A DNA stretch of 64,000 bases from Desulforhabdus sp. TSK (GTDB lineage Bacteria > Desulfobacterota > Syntrophobacteria > Syntrophobacterales > Syntrophobacteraceae): positions 49,541-113,540 of the forward strand of contig NZ_BQXM01000015.1 of assembly GCF_022836495.1 (NCBI RefSeq). Direction: 5' to 3'. Position numbers and translations under genes: made by a program. The notes beneath the pieces were generated by a model, which saw only the letters and a program-made list of their open reading frames with translations, had not been told where the DNA came from and made no database searches. Shown piece by piece: positions 23,852 to 33,231 of this stretch. How positions within the stretch are numbered: the first letter of the stretch is position 1; each line of letters starts with the position of its first letter.

Positions 23852-25811
23852 TGCGACCCGCTGTATGGCTCCAGTGCTCACCGTCCCAGAGCCCCATGAC
23901 CGTTCCCGAGGCTCGCACATCGTAGCCGCCGAGCCCCGTAACGGTGCCGCGAAAGGATTCGGACCCTATGATGTCCAAGAGGAGGCGGATTTTCGGATCA
24001 TCCCAGCTCGATTCAGGGATCACCAGGTCATAGCGCTCCTCGGCCACAGGGATGAAATCCAGCCCCAGGGCCCTGGCGGAGGAATAGATGGCCATGCCCG
24101 CGTCGGCTCGCCCGCTGAGGACACTGACGGCCACCGCCATGTGTGTGAATTCTTCCTGATCGTAGCCGGAAACCGCATCAGCGGACATCCCGGCCTGGGC
24201 CAGAGTGTAGTCGAGGAGGATACGGGTCCCCGATCCCCCCTGTCGATTGATGAACGTCACATCCCGGCGCACCAGGTCCGCAATCCCCCGGATGTTCCTG
24301 GGATTTCCCGGCTGCAGCAGAAATCCCTGCTGACGGTAGGCCAGCTGCACCAGCCGCAGGGGGATTCCCTTCAGGTAGCGCTCGACGTAGGAAAAGTTGT
24401 ATTCTCCCGTCTCCGTGTCCAGAAGGTGTGACCCGGCCAGATGTGTCTGCCCCCGGCGCACCGCCATGAGGCCCCCCAGGCTTCCCACATTGCTGGAGGA
24501 GAGGTGCACCCGGCTGTCGCGTTCTTTGAGAGCGTTGGCCAGCACATCCAGGGTATTGTCGTGGCTGCCGATCATGATGAGGGTGTGGTCCAGCTGCTCC
24601 TCGGGACGCAGGAGGCGCACCCGCACCCTTTCTCCCGCATCCATTCCTTCCAGGTCCTGAGGAATGCGTATCATCCCGTCGGCGCGCGTGAGAGAAGTGA
24701 GGACTCCCGCTCCCCGCTGCAGCGGCATGGCAATGAGCTCTCCCTGGACTCTTCCCAGAATGACGCGGACGAACTCTTCCAACCCGAGCCTGGACGGAGT
24801 CTTTCTTCCCAGCTGCGCTTCCACGTGGGGCCGGGAAGGATTCGCCAGGCCCTGCAGACCATGCAGGAGCGGCGTGACGAACTGATCGAAGGCCAGGATC
24901 GCCGAAACGGGATAGCCCGGCACACCGACGACAGGCTTGCCGCCGATCATCCCCAGGATGGTGGGCTTGCCCGGCATCATCGTCACGCCGTGTACGAATA
25001 CCTCGCCCAACTCGCCGATGATGGACGCGGTATAATCTTCCGAGCCCGCCGAAGACCCGGCGTTGACGAGGATGACGTCGACGGGGGAAGCTGCGGCTTC
25101 CTCCAGAGTCCCTTTGATGCTGTCGTAGTCGTCGGGGATGATGTCCCTCAGGATGGGCTCTCCTCCGCATTCCTTCACCAATGCCGAGAGGACCGTCCCA
25201 TTGAATTCGATGATCTCTCCCGGAGCCGCCTCGGCGGCTCGATGGGCCGAAATCAGCTCGGTACCCGTCGGTTGTATCCAGACCTTGGGAGCAGCATGGA
25301 CGGAAACATGGAGCACGCCGGCGGCGAGAAGGACTCCCAGGTCGGCGGGACGGAGCTTGTGATTTACGGGCAACAGGAGCTCGCCGGCCACAATGTCCTC
25401 TCCGACTTTTCGGACATGCTGCCAGGGAAAGGCGGAGGAGCGGATTTCCAGCTCGTCTTCCCCAACGCCCTCCACGTACTCAATCATGATCACCGCATCT
25501 GTTTCCGGGGGGAGCGGATCTCCCGTATCCACCGGAAACGCCGTTTTTCCCCTGAGGAGGCGAATGGGATTCACGTCGCTCGCACCGAAAGTGCTCCCGG
25601 CCTTGACCGCGATACCGTCCATGGCGGCTCCATGATAATGCGGCACCGAAAGGCGGGCGATGACGGGCTCGGCCGTGACACGGTGCAGGGCGTCCAGCGA
25701 CGGCACGATCTCCACGGGGCTTCGACAGGATGCCACCTTCTCTTCCCAAATGCGCCGGGCTTCCTCCAGGGTTCGCATTTTCAGATAGATATTTCTCTGG
25801 GCTCTTTCCAT
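23841..25811 (-). CDS. moeA: MoeA-type molybdopterin molybdenumtransferase with C-terminal periplasmic-binding-like domain
   Basis: A 656-residue protein. Residues 1-410 are MoeA: YHGAAMDGIAV near 60, GDPLPPETDAVI near 95, the NAGSSAGSEDYT loop near 250 and GYPVSAILAFD near 300. This part inserts Mo (or W) into molybdopterin. Residues about 425-640 resemble a type II periplasmic binding domain (PBP_like; SSNVGSLGGLMAVRRG, GSGTRILLDY) without a signal peptide, so it would act in the cytosol, perhaps as a molybdate or tungstate sensor. The fusion is known in anaerobes. GAGAGG precedes the ATG. It overlaps the radical SAM gene. Confidence 0.9.
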   Translation of the reverse strand: MERAQRNIYLKMRTLEEARRIWEEKVASCRSPVEIVPSLDALHRVTAEPVIARLSVPHYHGAAMDGIAVKAGSTFGASDVNPIRLLRGKTAFPVDTGDPLPPETDAVIMIEYVEGVGEDELEIRSSAFPWQHVRKVGEDIVAGELLLPVNHKLRPADLGVLLAAGVLHVSVHAAPKVWIQPTGTELISAHRAAEAAPGEIIEFNGTVLSALVKECGGEPILRDIIPDDYDSIKGTLEEAAASPVDVILVNAGSSAGSEDYTASIIGELGEVFVHGVTMMPGKPTILGMIGGKPVVGVPGYPVSAILAFDQFVTPLLHGLQGLANPSRPHVEAQLGRKTPSRLGLEEFVRVILGRVQGELIAMPLQRGAGVLTSLTRADGMIRIPQDLEGMDAGERVRVRLLRPEEQLDHTLIMIGSHDNTLDVLANALKERDSRVHLSSSNVGSLGGLMAVRRGQTHLAGSHLLDTETGEYNFSYVERYLKGIPLRLVQLAYRQQGFLLQPGNPRNIRGIADLVRRDVTFINRQGGSGTRILLDYTLAQAGMSADAVSGYDQEEFTHMAVAVSVLSGRADAGMAIYSSARALGLDFIPVAEERYDLVIPESSWDDPKIRLLLDIIGSESFRGTVTGLGGYDVRASGTVMGLWDGEHWSHTAGRNAG

Positions 25812-25949
25812 TTCGAACCTCTCGCTGCTTATTCCTTGGAGGTTTTTGGGAACGCTGACGACGCTGACTGAAGCGCTGATTGCCGCTGCAATTTGTTGTG
25901 TTTTTTCAGCAGGTGACAGACTTCAGCCTTCCGAGGCTGGTTGACGGCC

Positions 25950-26765
25950 TTATGCATTCCCTCCGAGCCCGAACTGCCTCCGAAATTCCTCTCGAAAGCG
26001 CCGGACACTGCCCAGATAGACTTCCGCGATTCTCACCTGCTCCAGAGCGTCCAGCTTCACCTGGATCCAGTCTTCTATGCTATCCAGGCTCTTGAACCAC
26101 CGACGGAAATCCTGCTTGTCGAGCATTTTGGGAGGCTGGATCACAAAGCTGCCCCCCCCGTGATGGTGGATGCGCTTCTCCTGGAAAAGGGCGTTGTAGT
26201 CTGCGCTGTTGACTCCCACCACATCCATGAAATTATCGAAAGCCCTCACCAACGCGCCGGTTTGCCAATGCCCCTTCAAGACGGGGAAAAAGCCGCTGTT
26301 GAAAACGATTTCCACCCCTTGCTGTGCCAGCTGCCTTGCGCTGTCGGGCTGGCCCCAGAAATCGACGCCGACGGGGATCCCGATTTTTCCGAAGTCGGTG
26401 GCGAAGGCCCTGTAGATGCCGTCCCCTGAAGTAATTCCCATGTGCTCCCGTTCCACTTGCGTCACATTCCGTTTGCGCTGTCTTCCCAGCAGACGCCCGG
26501 CCCGATCGAAGAGGGTCGATGTGTTATAGAGGTGGTCCCCTTCCGCTTCCACCATGCCGGCAATGATATAGGCATTGTGCTGACGGGCCGCTCCTGCAAG
26601 CTCCCGCTCCCCCTGGTAGGGAAAATATTCCGGGAAGCAGATGACGTCCACCTTTTCCCCTCTGCAACGATCGAGCAATTGGAGCGCATGCCCGATGTTT
26701 CTGGGATCGTCGAAAGTCGGATAGGGTTTGGGTTGAATCAATGCCACGCGAATGGTATCCAGCAT
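25950..26765 (-). CDS. Nitrilase-superfamily protein with catalytic Cys replaced by Gly
   Basis: A 271-residue carbon-nitrogen hydrolase fold. Glu46 (CFPEYFP) and Lys98 (GRQRKRNV) of the catalytic triad are in place, but the nucleophile position reads IPVGVDFWG, with Gly133 (codon GGC) where Cys (TGC) is expected. The usual amidase or nitrilase chemistry should thus be lost unless another residue serves. AGGAGG precedes the ATG at 26763-26765, a strong start. The neighbour upstream is an exonuclease/phosphatase-fold gene 39 bases away; MoeA follows after 138 bases. Confidence 0.82.
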   Translation of the reverse strand: MLDTIRVALIQPKPYPTFDDPRNIGHALQLLDRCRGEKVDVICFPEYFPYQGERELAGAARQHNAYIIAGMVEAEGDHLYNTSTLFDRAGRLLGRQRKRNVTQVEREHMGITSGDGIYRAFATDFGKIGIPVGVDFWGQPDSARQLAQQGVEIVFNSGFFPVLKGHWQTGALVRAFDNFMDVVGVNSADYNALFQEKRIHHHGGGSFVIQPPKMLDKQDFRRWFKSLDSIEDWIQVKLDALEQVRIAEVYLGSVRRFREEFRRQFGLGGNA

Positions 26766-26804
26766 TTTTCCTCCTGATTCATGACGACCGACCCTTGGCA
26801 AAGT

Positions 26805-27602
26805 TCATGGCTTTCGAGGTGCGCTTCGGTCTTTCCACCGCAATTCCACGAGGTAAGGAAAATGATCCGACGGGTATCGGCCCGCCTCGTGATCCCGGAC
26901 AATGAAAGCTTCCAGCACCTCCAATTCAGGGCTCGTGAGGATCCAATCCATGCGGAACTTTCCCGGGGTCCCTCCAAAATTATGGTGCGTCATGCTTTGT
27001 TCGTTTTCTTCTTTTCCGAGAGCATACCAGCTGTCTTCCAGTTGCGTCTCCGGGTTCGTCAGCAGAGCGTGCAGGGGTGAACCGGGCCGGTCGTTGAAGT
27101 CCCCCATGAGCAGGCGGGGCTCCGAACGTTCCTTCAACCACTCGACGAGCATGCGGGTCTGCTCCAGACGGGCCTGGCTGCCCAAATGGTCCAGATGGGT
27201 GACCACGGCCCAAAAGGTTCGGCTCGTCTCCTCCTCACGCAGCAAAGCGTAACTCATCATGCGGGGAAAAGCACTGTCCCAGTCTTTGCTCCGGTGGATC
27301 CGCGGGGTGAGAGAAAGCCAAAACTCGCCTCCCGCCAGGGCATTCAACCTGTCGGTCCGGTAGAACAACGTCGGGTACTGGCATGTCTCATCCCACGTGC
27401 GCTGAGGAGTATACATCCTGTATTGGGGGAGCCGATCCTGAAGGTATTCCAGTTGGCGCGGTGTCCCTTCCTGGGTTCCCAGGATGGCGGGAGCGTATTT
27501 CCGGATGACATCGACGACCATGTGACGGCGCTGCCCCCAGCTGTTTTCTCCATCCCGATCGTTTTCGAAACGGAGGTTAAAAGTCATGACTTTCATGGAC
27601 AC
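26805..27602 (-). CDS. Endonuclease/exonuclease/phosphatase-family protein
   Basis: A 265-residue protein with all family landmarks in order: MTFNLRFEND, GTQEGTP, THLDHLG, GDFNDRPGS and PSDHFP. These residues bind a divalent metal and cut phosphodiester or phosphomonoester bonds; the substrate may be nucleic acid, a lipid head group or an inositol-type phosphate. No signal peptide is seen. GTG at 27602 is preferred (AGAGGA seven bases upstream) over the ATG two codons later. It is the first gene of the minus-strand run. Confidence 0.87.
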   Translation of the reverse strand: MSMKVMTFNLRFENDRDGENSWGQRRHMVVDVIRKYAPAILGTQEGTPRQLEYLQDRLPQYRMYTPQRTWDETCQYPTLFYRTDRLNALAGGEFWLSLTPRIHRSKDWDSAFPRMMSYALLREEETSRTFWAVVTHLDHLGSQARLEQTRMLVEWLKERSEPRLLMGDFNDRPGSPLHALLTNPETQLEDSWYALGKEENEQSMTHHNFGGTPGKFRMDWILTSPELEVLEAFIVRDHEAGRYPSDHFPYLVELRWKDRSAPRKP

Positions 27603-28029
27603 GTTTCATCCTCTTCAGAGTAAGGGCTCAGGCAATCACGACAAGCTGCACGCTCAATTCTTTACCCGTTTTTGGTCAAAATGGCGAACACGAAACGAGC
27701 GCATCTTCATTTTCATGGTCTGGCAGGCAAGGAGGACAGCGATGCACCGGGAGCGTATCACTGTGACGATTGGCACATGGTTTCAAAATTCTTGTGCAAT
27801 AATATTCAGAAATATGCTAATGATATCCATATGTTCCTTTTTTCTTGACAAGCGAATTGGTGTCAGATTAATAGATGCAATCATCGTGAAAAATCGGACT
27901 AAGAATCCCACTGCTGCCGGGTGAGGGGCTTCCCTTTCACCTGAGATTGACGGAGCAGCGCGAAACATCGAGCAGATTCCTTACACCCGGACATCCAATT
28001 TTGAGGAGCGGAGCAGCCGAGGCTTATCT
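27603..28029. other. Divergent intergenic region before qrcABCD
   Basis: This 427-base stretch separates the minus-strand island from the plus-strand qrc operon and has no credible gene. It contains the plus-strand promoter listed at 27845-27873. A TGGCAC at 27771-27776 looks like a -24 element but lacks a proper -12 partner. Confidence 0.55.
27845..27873 (+). promoter_or_regulatory. Sigma-70-type promoter of the qrc operon
   Basis: TTGACA (27845-27850), a 17-base spacer and TTAATA (27868-27873) form a good -35/-10 pair. The predicted transcript would carry a leader of about 150 bases before the qrcA start. Confidence 0.6.
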
Positions 28030-28587
28030 ATGAATGACGAAAAAAACAATGGTTCCGGTAAACGCATTGTAGGCGGCGTCATTTTCGTCGCGGGATTCAT
28101 CATCGCCCTGATATTTGGCTGGGTGGTCTTTCCCAACCTCCTCTATTCCCAGCGGCCCCAGCCGATGGAATTCAGCCATGCAGCGCATCAGGACAGCACC
28201 TGTGAAGATTGTCATTTCTTCCGGGACGACGGGACCTATTCCGGGATTCCCAGAATTGAAAAGTGCAAGGAATGTCATGAATCCCCCATGGGGCAGACGG
28301 AAGACGAGCGGATACTCGTCGAGGAATTTATCCAGCAGGACCGGGAGATTCCCTGGCGGATCTATTCCTGGCAGCCGGACAATGTCTATTTTTCACACGC
28401 TCCGCATAAGGTCAAGGGAGTGGAATGCGTTGTTTGTCACCGGGATGTCTCCAAGGAGGAAAAGCTCCCTCCCTACAAGGAAAATCGCCTGACGGGTTAC
28501 AGCATCAATACAATGAAAATGGATGTTTGTGAGAAGTGCCATGCTGAACAGGGGGCCAACAACAATTGCGGAGTCTGCCACAAATAG
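28030..28587 (+). CDS. qrcA: QrcA-like membrane-anchored multihaem cytochrome c
   Basis: A 185-residue protein with an N-terminal membrane anchor (about 13-33) and a periplasmic part holding five CxxCH haem sites (CEDCH, CKECH, CVVCH, CEKCH, CGVCH). In the Qrc complex of sulfate reducers, QrcA takes electrons from the periplasmic type I cytochrome c3 pool fed by hydrogenases and formate dehydrogenases. The described Desulfovibrio protein has six haems; only five canonical sites are seen here. It is followed by the Mo-family, ferredoxin-like and NrfD-like subunits in the standard order. Confidence 0.87.
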   Translation: MNDEKNNGSGKRIVGGVIFVAGFIIALIFGWVVFPNLLYSQRPQPMEFSHAAHQDSTCEDCHFFRDDGTYSGIPRIEKCKECHESPMGQTEDERILVEEFIQQDREIPWRIYSWQPDNVYFSHAPHKVKGVECVVCHRDVSKEEKLPPYKENRLTGYSINTMKMDVCEKCHAEQGANNNCGVCHK

Positions 28588-28656
28588 CCCGACCCTCCAC
28601 GTCGGCTGACAGGATGGAAGCGCTCAAAACACGGCATTGACAAGAGGTTCAATGGA

Positions 28657-31071
28657 ATGAAATTCGGTAGGAGAGCTTTTTTACAGTTTGCTGCTGGAGC
28701 GGTGGGTGGCACCCTCCTCTCACCGCTGCCCTGGAAGTTGGTTGACGACGCATCCATCTGGAGCCAGAACTGGTCCTGGCGGCCGTCTCCCGAACGGGGT
28801 CCGGTGACCCGAAAAGCCTCCGTCTGCACCTTGTGTGACGGGGGATGCGGCATTCAGGTACGGTTGGTCAACAAAAACCGGGCGATTTCAGTGGAAGGAA
28901 ATCCCCGTCACCCCGTCAACGAGGGTGGGATTTGCCCGCTGGGGGCAGCCGGCGCGCAGTTTCTCTACGCTCCCTATCGTATTTCCCAGCCAATGAAGCA
29001 GAGCAAGAAGAGGGGCGACGCCACCGGGTTCAAGCCCATCAGCTGGGATGAAGCGGTGGGAGAGCTCCAGAAAAAGCTTTCAAACCTCCGAAAGGCGGAA
29101 ACTCCCCACACCGTGGCAGCCATCACCGGCCATGCCCATAACAGTATGCAGGATCTCTGGCAGCAATTTTTCACGGCCTACGGCTCACAGAACCTTTTTA
29201 CCATGCCCAGCCATCGTGATAGCCTCCAAGGGGCGGGCCTGCTTGCACTGGGGAGGGAAGCCCCCTTCGCGTTCGACCTGGAGCACGCCTCGTTTATCCT
29301 GAGCTTTGGGGCGGACCTCGTCGAGGGGTGGGGAAGCCCGGGCCGTATGCAGACCCTTTTCGGAAAATGGAATGCCAGTGAGGCTGAAGGTGCTGCCGTG
29401 AAGCTCGTCCAGGTGGCATCGCGATGCTCGATGACAGCTGCCAAGGCGGACCGCTGGATTCCTGTCCGTCCCGGCAGTGAAGCCGCGCTGGCCTTGGGCA
29501 TGGCTCACGTCATGGTGAAGGAGAAGTTGTACGACGCCTCGTTCATGCAGGACCACGTTTTTGGATTCGAAGACTGGACGGATACAAGGGGAAAGCCCCG
29601 CCAGGGTTTCAAGAGCTTCCTCATGGCAGCGGAAAACTCCCTGGAAGCCGCGTCGCAACAGACGGGGCTCGAAGCCCCCCGCATTGTCGACCTGGCCAGG
29701 GAATTCGCCGCCCAAAACCATGCGGTGGCCGTATGGGGGGGAAGCGGGGGCAATCTTCCGGAAAATACCTATCACGATCTGGTCTTTTTCGCTCTCAACG
29801 TGCTCAAGGGAAACCTGAAGCCCGGCGGCATGCTCTCCCTGGCCGCCACAGTCCCACTGGGTGAGCTGCCTCAGATCCGGGGAGACGAAACCGCTCGAAA
29901 GGGGCTCGCCCAGAAAAGCGCCGACCAAATCGGCGATGAAAAGCCGTCTCTTACGGGCAGAAATCTTTACGCATTTTTGAGCCTGGTGGCCCAAGCCCCT
30001 CCCTACCCCATTGAAATCCTGATGATCCACGAAGCGAACCCTGCCTATGGTCTGGCCGGCAAACAGACTTTCGAAAAGGCGGTGGAGCGTGTCGGATGGA
30101 TGGTCTCTTTTTCGTCCTACATGGATGAAACAGCCCTCCTGGCGGACATCATCCTTCCCAACCACGCCGCACTGGAACGTCTCGACGATGTCATCGGCCT
30201 CCCGGGGTCGCCTCTCGCCTATTATGCGGTGGCTGCTCCCGTTTTGCCGCCCCGGTTGAACACCCGCCACACGGGCGATGTGCTTTTGCAGCTGGCCAGG
30301 TCCATGGGCGGTTCCGTCGGCGAGGCGCTCCCCTGGAAGAGCCATGAAGAATTCCTGCAGGAGCGGGTGAAGGGGCTGGCGGCCGCTGAAGGCGGTGCCG
30401 TGTTCGAAGAGTCCCCCTCAGATTGGGGGAAAGTAAAAGTTGGGAGCACTCCCCATCGGAACTACACCGACGGGGCGGGTCTCTGGAAAAAGCTGTCAGC
30501 GGGGCACTGCTGGTATGACGCCCCCAGGGATCCGCTCCAGGAGATCCGGAGTGCCTCGGGAAAAATCGAACTGGCGTTTCAAACCCTCGATTCCAAAGGC
30601 TGGGCAGTGGAAAAGGACGAGCTTTACCTGCCCCGCTTCGCCCTCCAGGCGCCTTCGGGAGATCCCAAGGAATACCCGTTGCTTCTCCTTCCCTACCGAA
30701 TGAGCTCCCTGTCCTATGGATATCACCCCAATCCCCCTTTCATGACCAAGACCGTTTGGGATTTCGTGTTGAAAGGCAAAGAATCCTTCGTAGAGCTGCA
30801 TCCCGGGACGGCCCAGTCCATGGGCTTGAAGGAAGGGGATCGGATCATCCTCAAGACTCCGGGGGGCGAAGCCACCGTGCGGGTTCATCTCTTTCCGGGC
30901 GCACGCCCGGAAGCCGTGTATATGCCTTTGGGCCTCGGGCGCAAAGGGTATGACGCCTATATCGGCGGCAAGGGAGCCAATGTCAATTCCCTGCTGGATG
31001 TACAGGGGGACCCGTTGTCCGGACAAGGGATCGCATGGAGCGCCCGGGCTCAGTTGAAACGTCTGGGATAG
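28657..31071 (+). CDS. qrcB: QrcB-like molybdopterin oxidoreductase-family subunit, Tat-exported
   Basis: An 804-residue protein. A twin-arginine signal (GRRAFLQFAAGAVGG) sends it to the periplasm. A 4Fe-4S motif, CTLCDGGC ... GGICPLG, follows at about 65-110, then the molybdopterin oxidoreductase fold and a C-terminal dinucleotide-binding domain (GTAQSMGLKEGDRI). In Qrc this subunit is described as keeping the fold without a Mo cofactor and passing electrons from QrcA to QrcC. Whether the cofactor is absent here cannot be read from sequence alone. The gene lies 70 bases after qrcA. Confidence 0.88.
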   Translation: MKFGRRAFLQFAAGAVGGTLLSPLPWKLVDDASIWSQNWSWRPSPERGPVTRKASVCTLCDGGCGIQVRLVNKNRAISVEGNPRHPVNEGGICPLGAAGAQFLYAPYRISQPMKQSKKRGDATGFKPISWDEAVGELQKKLSNLRKAETPHTVAAITGHAHNSMQDLWQQFFTAYGSQNLFTMPSHRDSLQGAGLLALGREAPFAFDLEHASFILSFGADLVEGWGSPGRMQTLFGKWNASEAEGAAVKLVQVASRCSMTAAKADRWIPVRPGSEAALALGMAHVMVKEKLYDASFMQDHVFGFEDWTDTRGKPRQGFKSFLMAAENSLEAASQQTGLEAPRIVDLAREFAAQNHAVAVWGGSGGNLPENTYHDLVFFALNVLKGNLKPGGMLSLAATVPLGELPQIRGDETARKGLAQKSADQIGDEKPSLTGRNLYAFLSLVAQAPPYPIEILMIHEANPAYGLAGKQTFEKAVERVGWMVSFSSYMDETALLADIILPNHAALERLDDVIGLPGSPLAYYAVAAPVLPPRLNTRHTGDVLLQLARSMGGSVGEALPWKSHEEFLQERVKGLAAAEGGAVFEESPSDWGKVKVGSTPHRNYTDGAGLWKKLSAGHCWYDAPRDPLQEIRSASGKIELAFQTLDSKGWAVEKDELYLPRFALQAPSGDPKEYPLLLLPYRMSSLSYGYHPNPPFMTKTVWDFVLKGKESFVELHPGTAQSMGLKEGDRIILKTPGGEATVRVHLFPGARPEAVYMPLGLGRKGYDAYIGGKGANVNSLLDVQGDPLSGQGIAWSARAQLKRLG

Positions 31072-31101
31072 GCGCAGAGTAACGTGATGAAGGGGTAAAC
31101 C

Positions 31102-31881
31102 GTGAGTGAACAAGGGCATAAACAGGGTGCCGTACGCTTTGGAATGGTGATCGACCTGGACAAATGTACGGGCTGCATGGCATGCAGCGTGGCGTGTCAG
31201 GCGGAAAACAACATTTCATTTCGAGAAGATGAAAGCAACAAGCTACGGTCTATCAGCTGGATGGAAGTGTTCTATCTGGACAATGATCAGGACTACGCCA
31301 ATTATCAATACACCTATCTTCCGCGTCCGTGCATGCACTGCGATGCACCACATCATGCACCGTGCACCTTTGTATGCCCCGTGAATGCCACAACGCGGGA
31401 TGAAGAGAACGGCATTGTCGGGCACATCTATCCTCGGTGCATCGGTTGCCGATATTGTATCGTGGCTTGCCCCTACCATGCACGGGATTTCAACTGGTGG
31501 GATCCAGCCTGGCCGGAACCCATGGAAGCCATGCTCAATCCTGAGGTAAGCCCCCGCATGCGCGGCGTTGTCGAAAAGTGTACGTTCTGTCACCACCGTT
31601 TGCTCAAGGCACGCGCCAAGGCCTTCCTGGAAGAACAGGACCTCTACGAAGTCACTTACATGCCGGCCTGTGGAGAGGCCTGTCCCACCAAAGCCATCTC
31701 TTTCGGAAATCTGAACGACGCAGAATCCCAGGTGGCGAAACTTGCCAAAGATCCACGGGCCTTCAGGCTGCTGAGCAAATTGAATACGGAACCGAAGGTG
31801 TATTACCTCAGCAAGCACGAATGGGTGAGGAAGCAGGGCGATAAACACTTTCAAAATTCTAATGGGAATAAGAGGGGTTGA
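31102..31881 (+). CDS. qrcC: QrcC-like iron-sulfur subunit
   Basis: A 259-residue ferredoxin-like electron-transfer protein with four Cys groups: CTGCMACSVAC, CMHCDAPHHAPCTFVC, CIGCRYCIVAC and CTFCHH ... CGEACPT. These would bind three or four iron-sulfur clusters, as in PsrB/NrfC/DmsB proteins. It carries electrons between QrcB and the membrane subunit. The start is a GTG with AAGGGG upstream. No signal peptide is seen; export would be by piggy-back on the Tat substrate QrcB. Confidence 0.9.
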   Translation: MSEQGHKQGAVRFGMVIDLDKCTGCMACSVACQAENNISFREDESNKLRSISWMEVFYLDNDQDYANYQYTYLPRPCMHCDAPHHAPCTFVCPVNATTRDEENGIVGHIYPRCIGCRYCIVACPYHARDFNWWDPAWPEPMEAMLNPEVSPRMRGVVEKCTFCHHRLLKARAKAFLEEQDLYEVTYMPACGEACPTKAISFGNLNDAESQVAKLAKDPRAFRLLSKLNTEPKVYYLSKHEWVRKQGDKHFQNSNGNKRG

Positions 31882-31883
31882 TG

Positions 31884-33131
31884 ATGGACAAGGCGTTGAT
31901 TCCCGAAGGAGTGAAGCGGTGTCCGCTTCCTGTGTTTGGGATCTGGCTTCTGGTGCTGCTGGCTTTCATCGGTTGGGGAGTATACGCCGGAGTCGCCGTT
32001 CTGATACAGGCATTGCACCTGACGGGCTTGAACGACTATTTCGGCTTTGGACTCTACATTACCGCGGACCTGGCCATCATCGCCCTGGGGGCTGGAGCCT
32101 TTTTTTCAGGCTTTCTCTACTATGGACTTTCCAGATTATTCCCCGCTCTCAAGGAGCTGCATAAGATCATCAATCTCGCCGTCATCGTGGGATTCGTCTG
32201 CTACACGGGTGCGCTGGCCGTACTCCTTCTGGAAGTGGGGCAGCCGCTGCGGGCCTGGTTCGGCTACTGGCATGCCAACGTACATTCCATGCTGACGGAA
32301 GTGATTTTTTGTATCACCTGCTATGCCATTGTTCTGGTGATCGAGTATGTCCCCATCATCCTCAGCAACCGCAAGCTGGAGGCCATCCGTTCCGCAAGAG
32401 TCTTCGGCCACACCCTGCATGACCTCATGGCCATCTTCGCCCTCACAGGCACCTTCCTGAGCTTCTTCCACCAGGGCTCTCTCGGAGGGGTTGCGGGAGT
32501 CCTCTTTGCACGTCCTTTCGCCTATCGAACGGGTTTTTTCATCTGGCCCTGGACCTTTTTCCTTTTCATCCTTTCGGCCATTGCATCGGGCCCCGCATTC
32601 ACGGCCCTCGTGTGTCGGTCCATGGAGGCCGTCACCCGTAAAAAACTCGTTGACCGAAGCGTTTATGAGCTCATCGCCAAGATCGTGGGCACTCTGCTTT
32701 CCATCTACATCGTCCTGAAGATAGTCGACACGGTCTACTGGGCGCTCTTTCAATCCCCGCAGTTCGGGTTCAACCTCGGCGATTATTACAGGGCTCCTTA
32801 CGGCATGTGGCTGCTCTTTGTGGAGATCATCGTCTGTGGAGTGCTCCCCACCGCTGCGCTGCTCTATCCCCGGACTCGCCAAAGCAATATTGTCATGTTT
32901 TTGAGCTTCCTTCTGGCCTGTGTCGGGGTTACCATCAATCGCTTCGTCATGACGATCCAAGCCATTGCGGCACCGGTCATGCCTTTCGACAAATGGGAGG
33001 TCTATGTACCCACCGTCTACGAATGGGCTCCCATCATCGCCATGATCGCCTATTGCGCGTTGATACTCTCCCTCTCGTATCGCTATCTGCCGCTGTTTCC
33101 CAGGGAAAAAGAGCTCAACCCCACTTCATGA
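31884..33131 (+). CDS. qrcD: QrcD-like NrfD/PsrC-type membrane quinone-interacting subunit
   Basis: A 415-residue integral membrane protein with about ten helices of the NrfD/PsrC family, the site of menaquinone reduction in the Qrc complex. Pattern examples are HKIINLAVIVGFVCYTGAL, GTFLSFFHQGSLGG and YEWAPIIAMIAYC. It has no Cys clusters. Two ATG codons at 31881 and 31884 are possible; the second is taken because GAGGGG precedes it by six bases. The start overlaps or abuts the qrcC stop. A terminator follows about 50 bases after the stop codon. Confidence 0.9.
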   Translation: MDKALIPEGVKRCPLPVFGIWLLVLLAFIGWGVYAGVAVLIQALHLTGLNDYFGFGLYITADLAIIALGAGAFFSGFLYYGLSRLFPALKELHKIINLAVIVGFVCYTGALAVLLLEVGQPLRAWFGYWHANVHSMLTEVIFCITCYAIVLVIEYVPIILSNRKLEAIRSARVFGHTLHDLMAIFALTGTFLSFFHQGSLGGVAGVLFARPFAYRTGFFIWPWTFFLFILSAIASGPAFTALVCRSMEAVTRKKLVDRSVYELIAKIVGTLLSIYIVLKIVDTVYWALFQSPQFGFNLGDYYRAPYGMWLLFVEIIVCGVLPTAALLYPRTRQSNIVMFLSFLLACVGVTINRFVMTIQAIAAPVMPFDKWEVYVPTVYEWAPIIAMIAYCALILSLSYRYLPLFPREKELNPTS

Positions 33132-33180
33132 TTTTGGGATTTCCAGCCTCCCCCTTTGAAAACCTTTGACAGAAACAAGA

Positions 33181-33216
33181 AAGAGTCCTCCTCCCGAAAG
33201 AGGGGGATTCTTTTTT
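33181..33216 (+). terminator. Intrinsic terminator of qrcABCD
   Basis: AAGAGTCCTCCTC (33181-33193) pairs with GAGGGGGATTCTT (33200-33212), allowing two G-U pairs, with a CCGAAA loop and a run of T after the stem. Confidence 0.8.
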
Positions 33217-33231
33217 GTGGGCTGTCAGCTG

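Noticed and set aside
27771..27784. TGGCACATGGTTTCA upstream of qrcA as a sigma-54 promoter
   Set aside because: The -12 element lacks the GC pair at the right spacing; the TTGACA-N17-TTAATA pair downstream is a better promoter.
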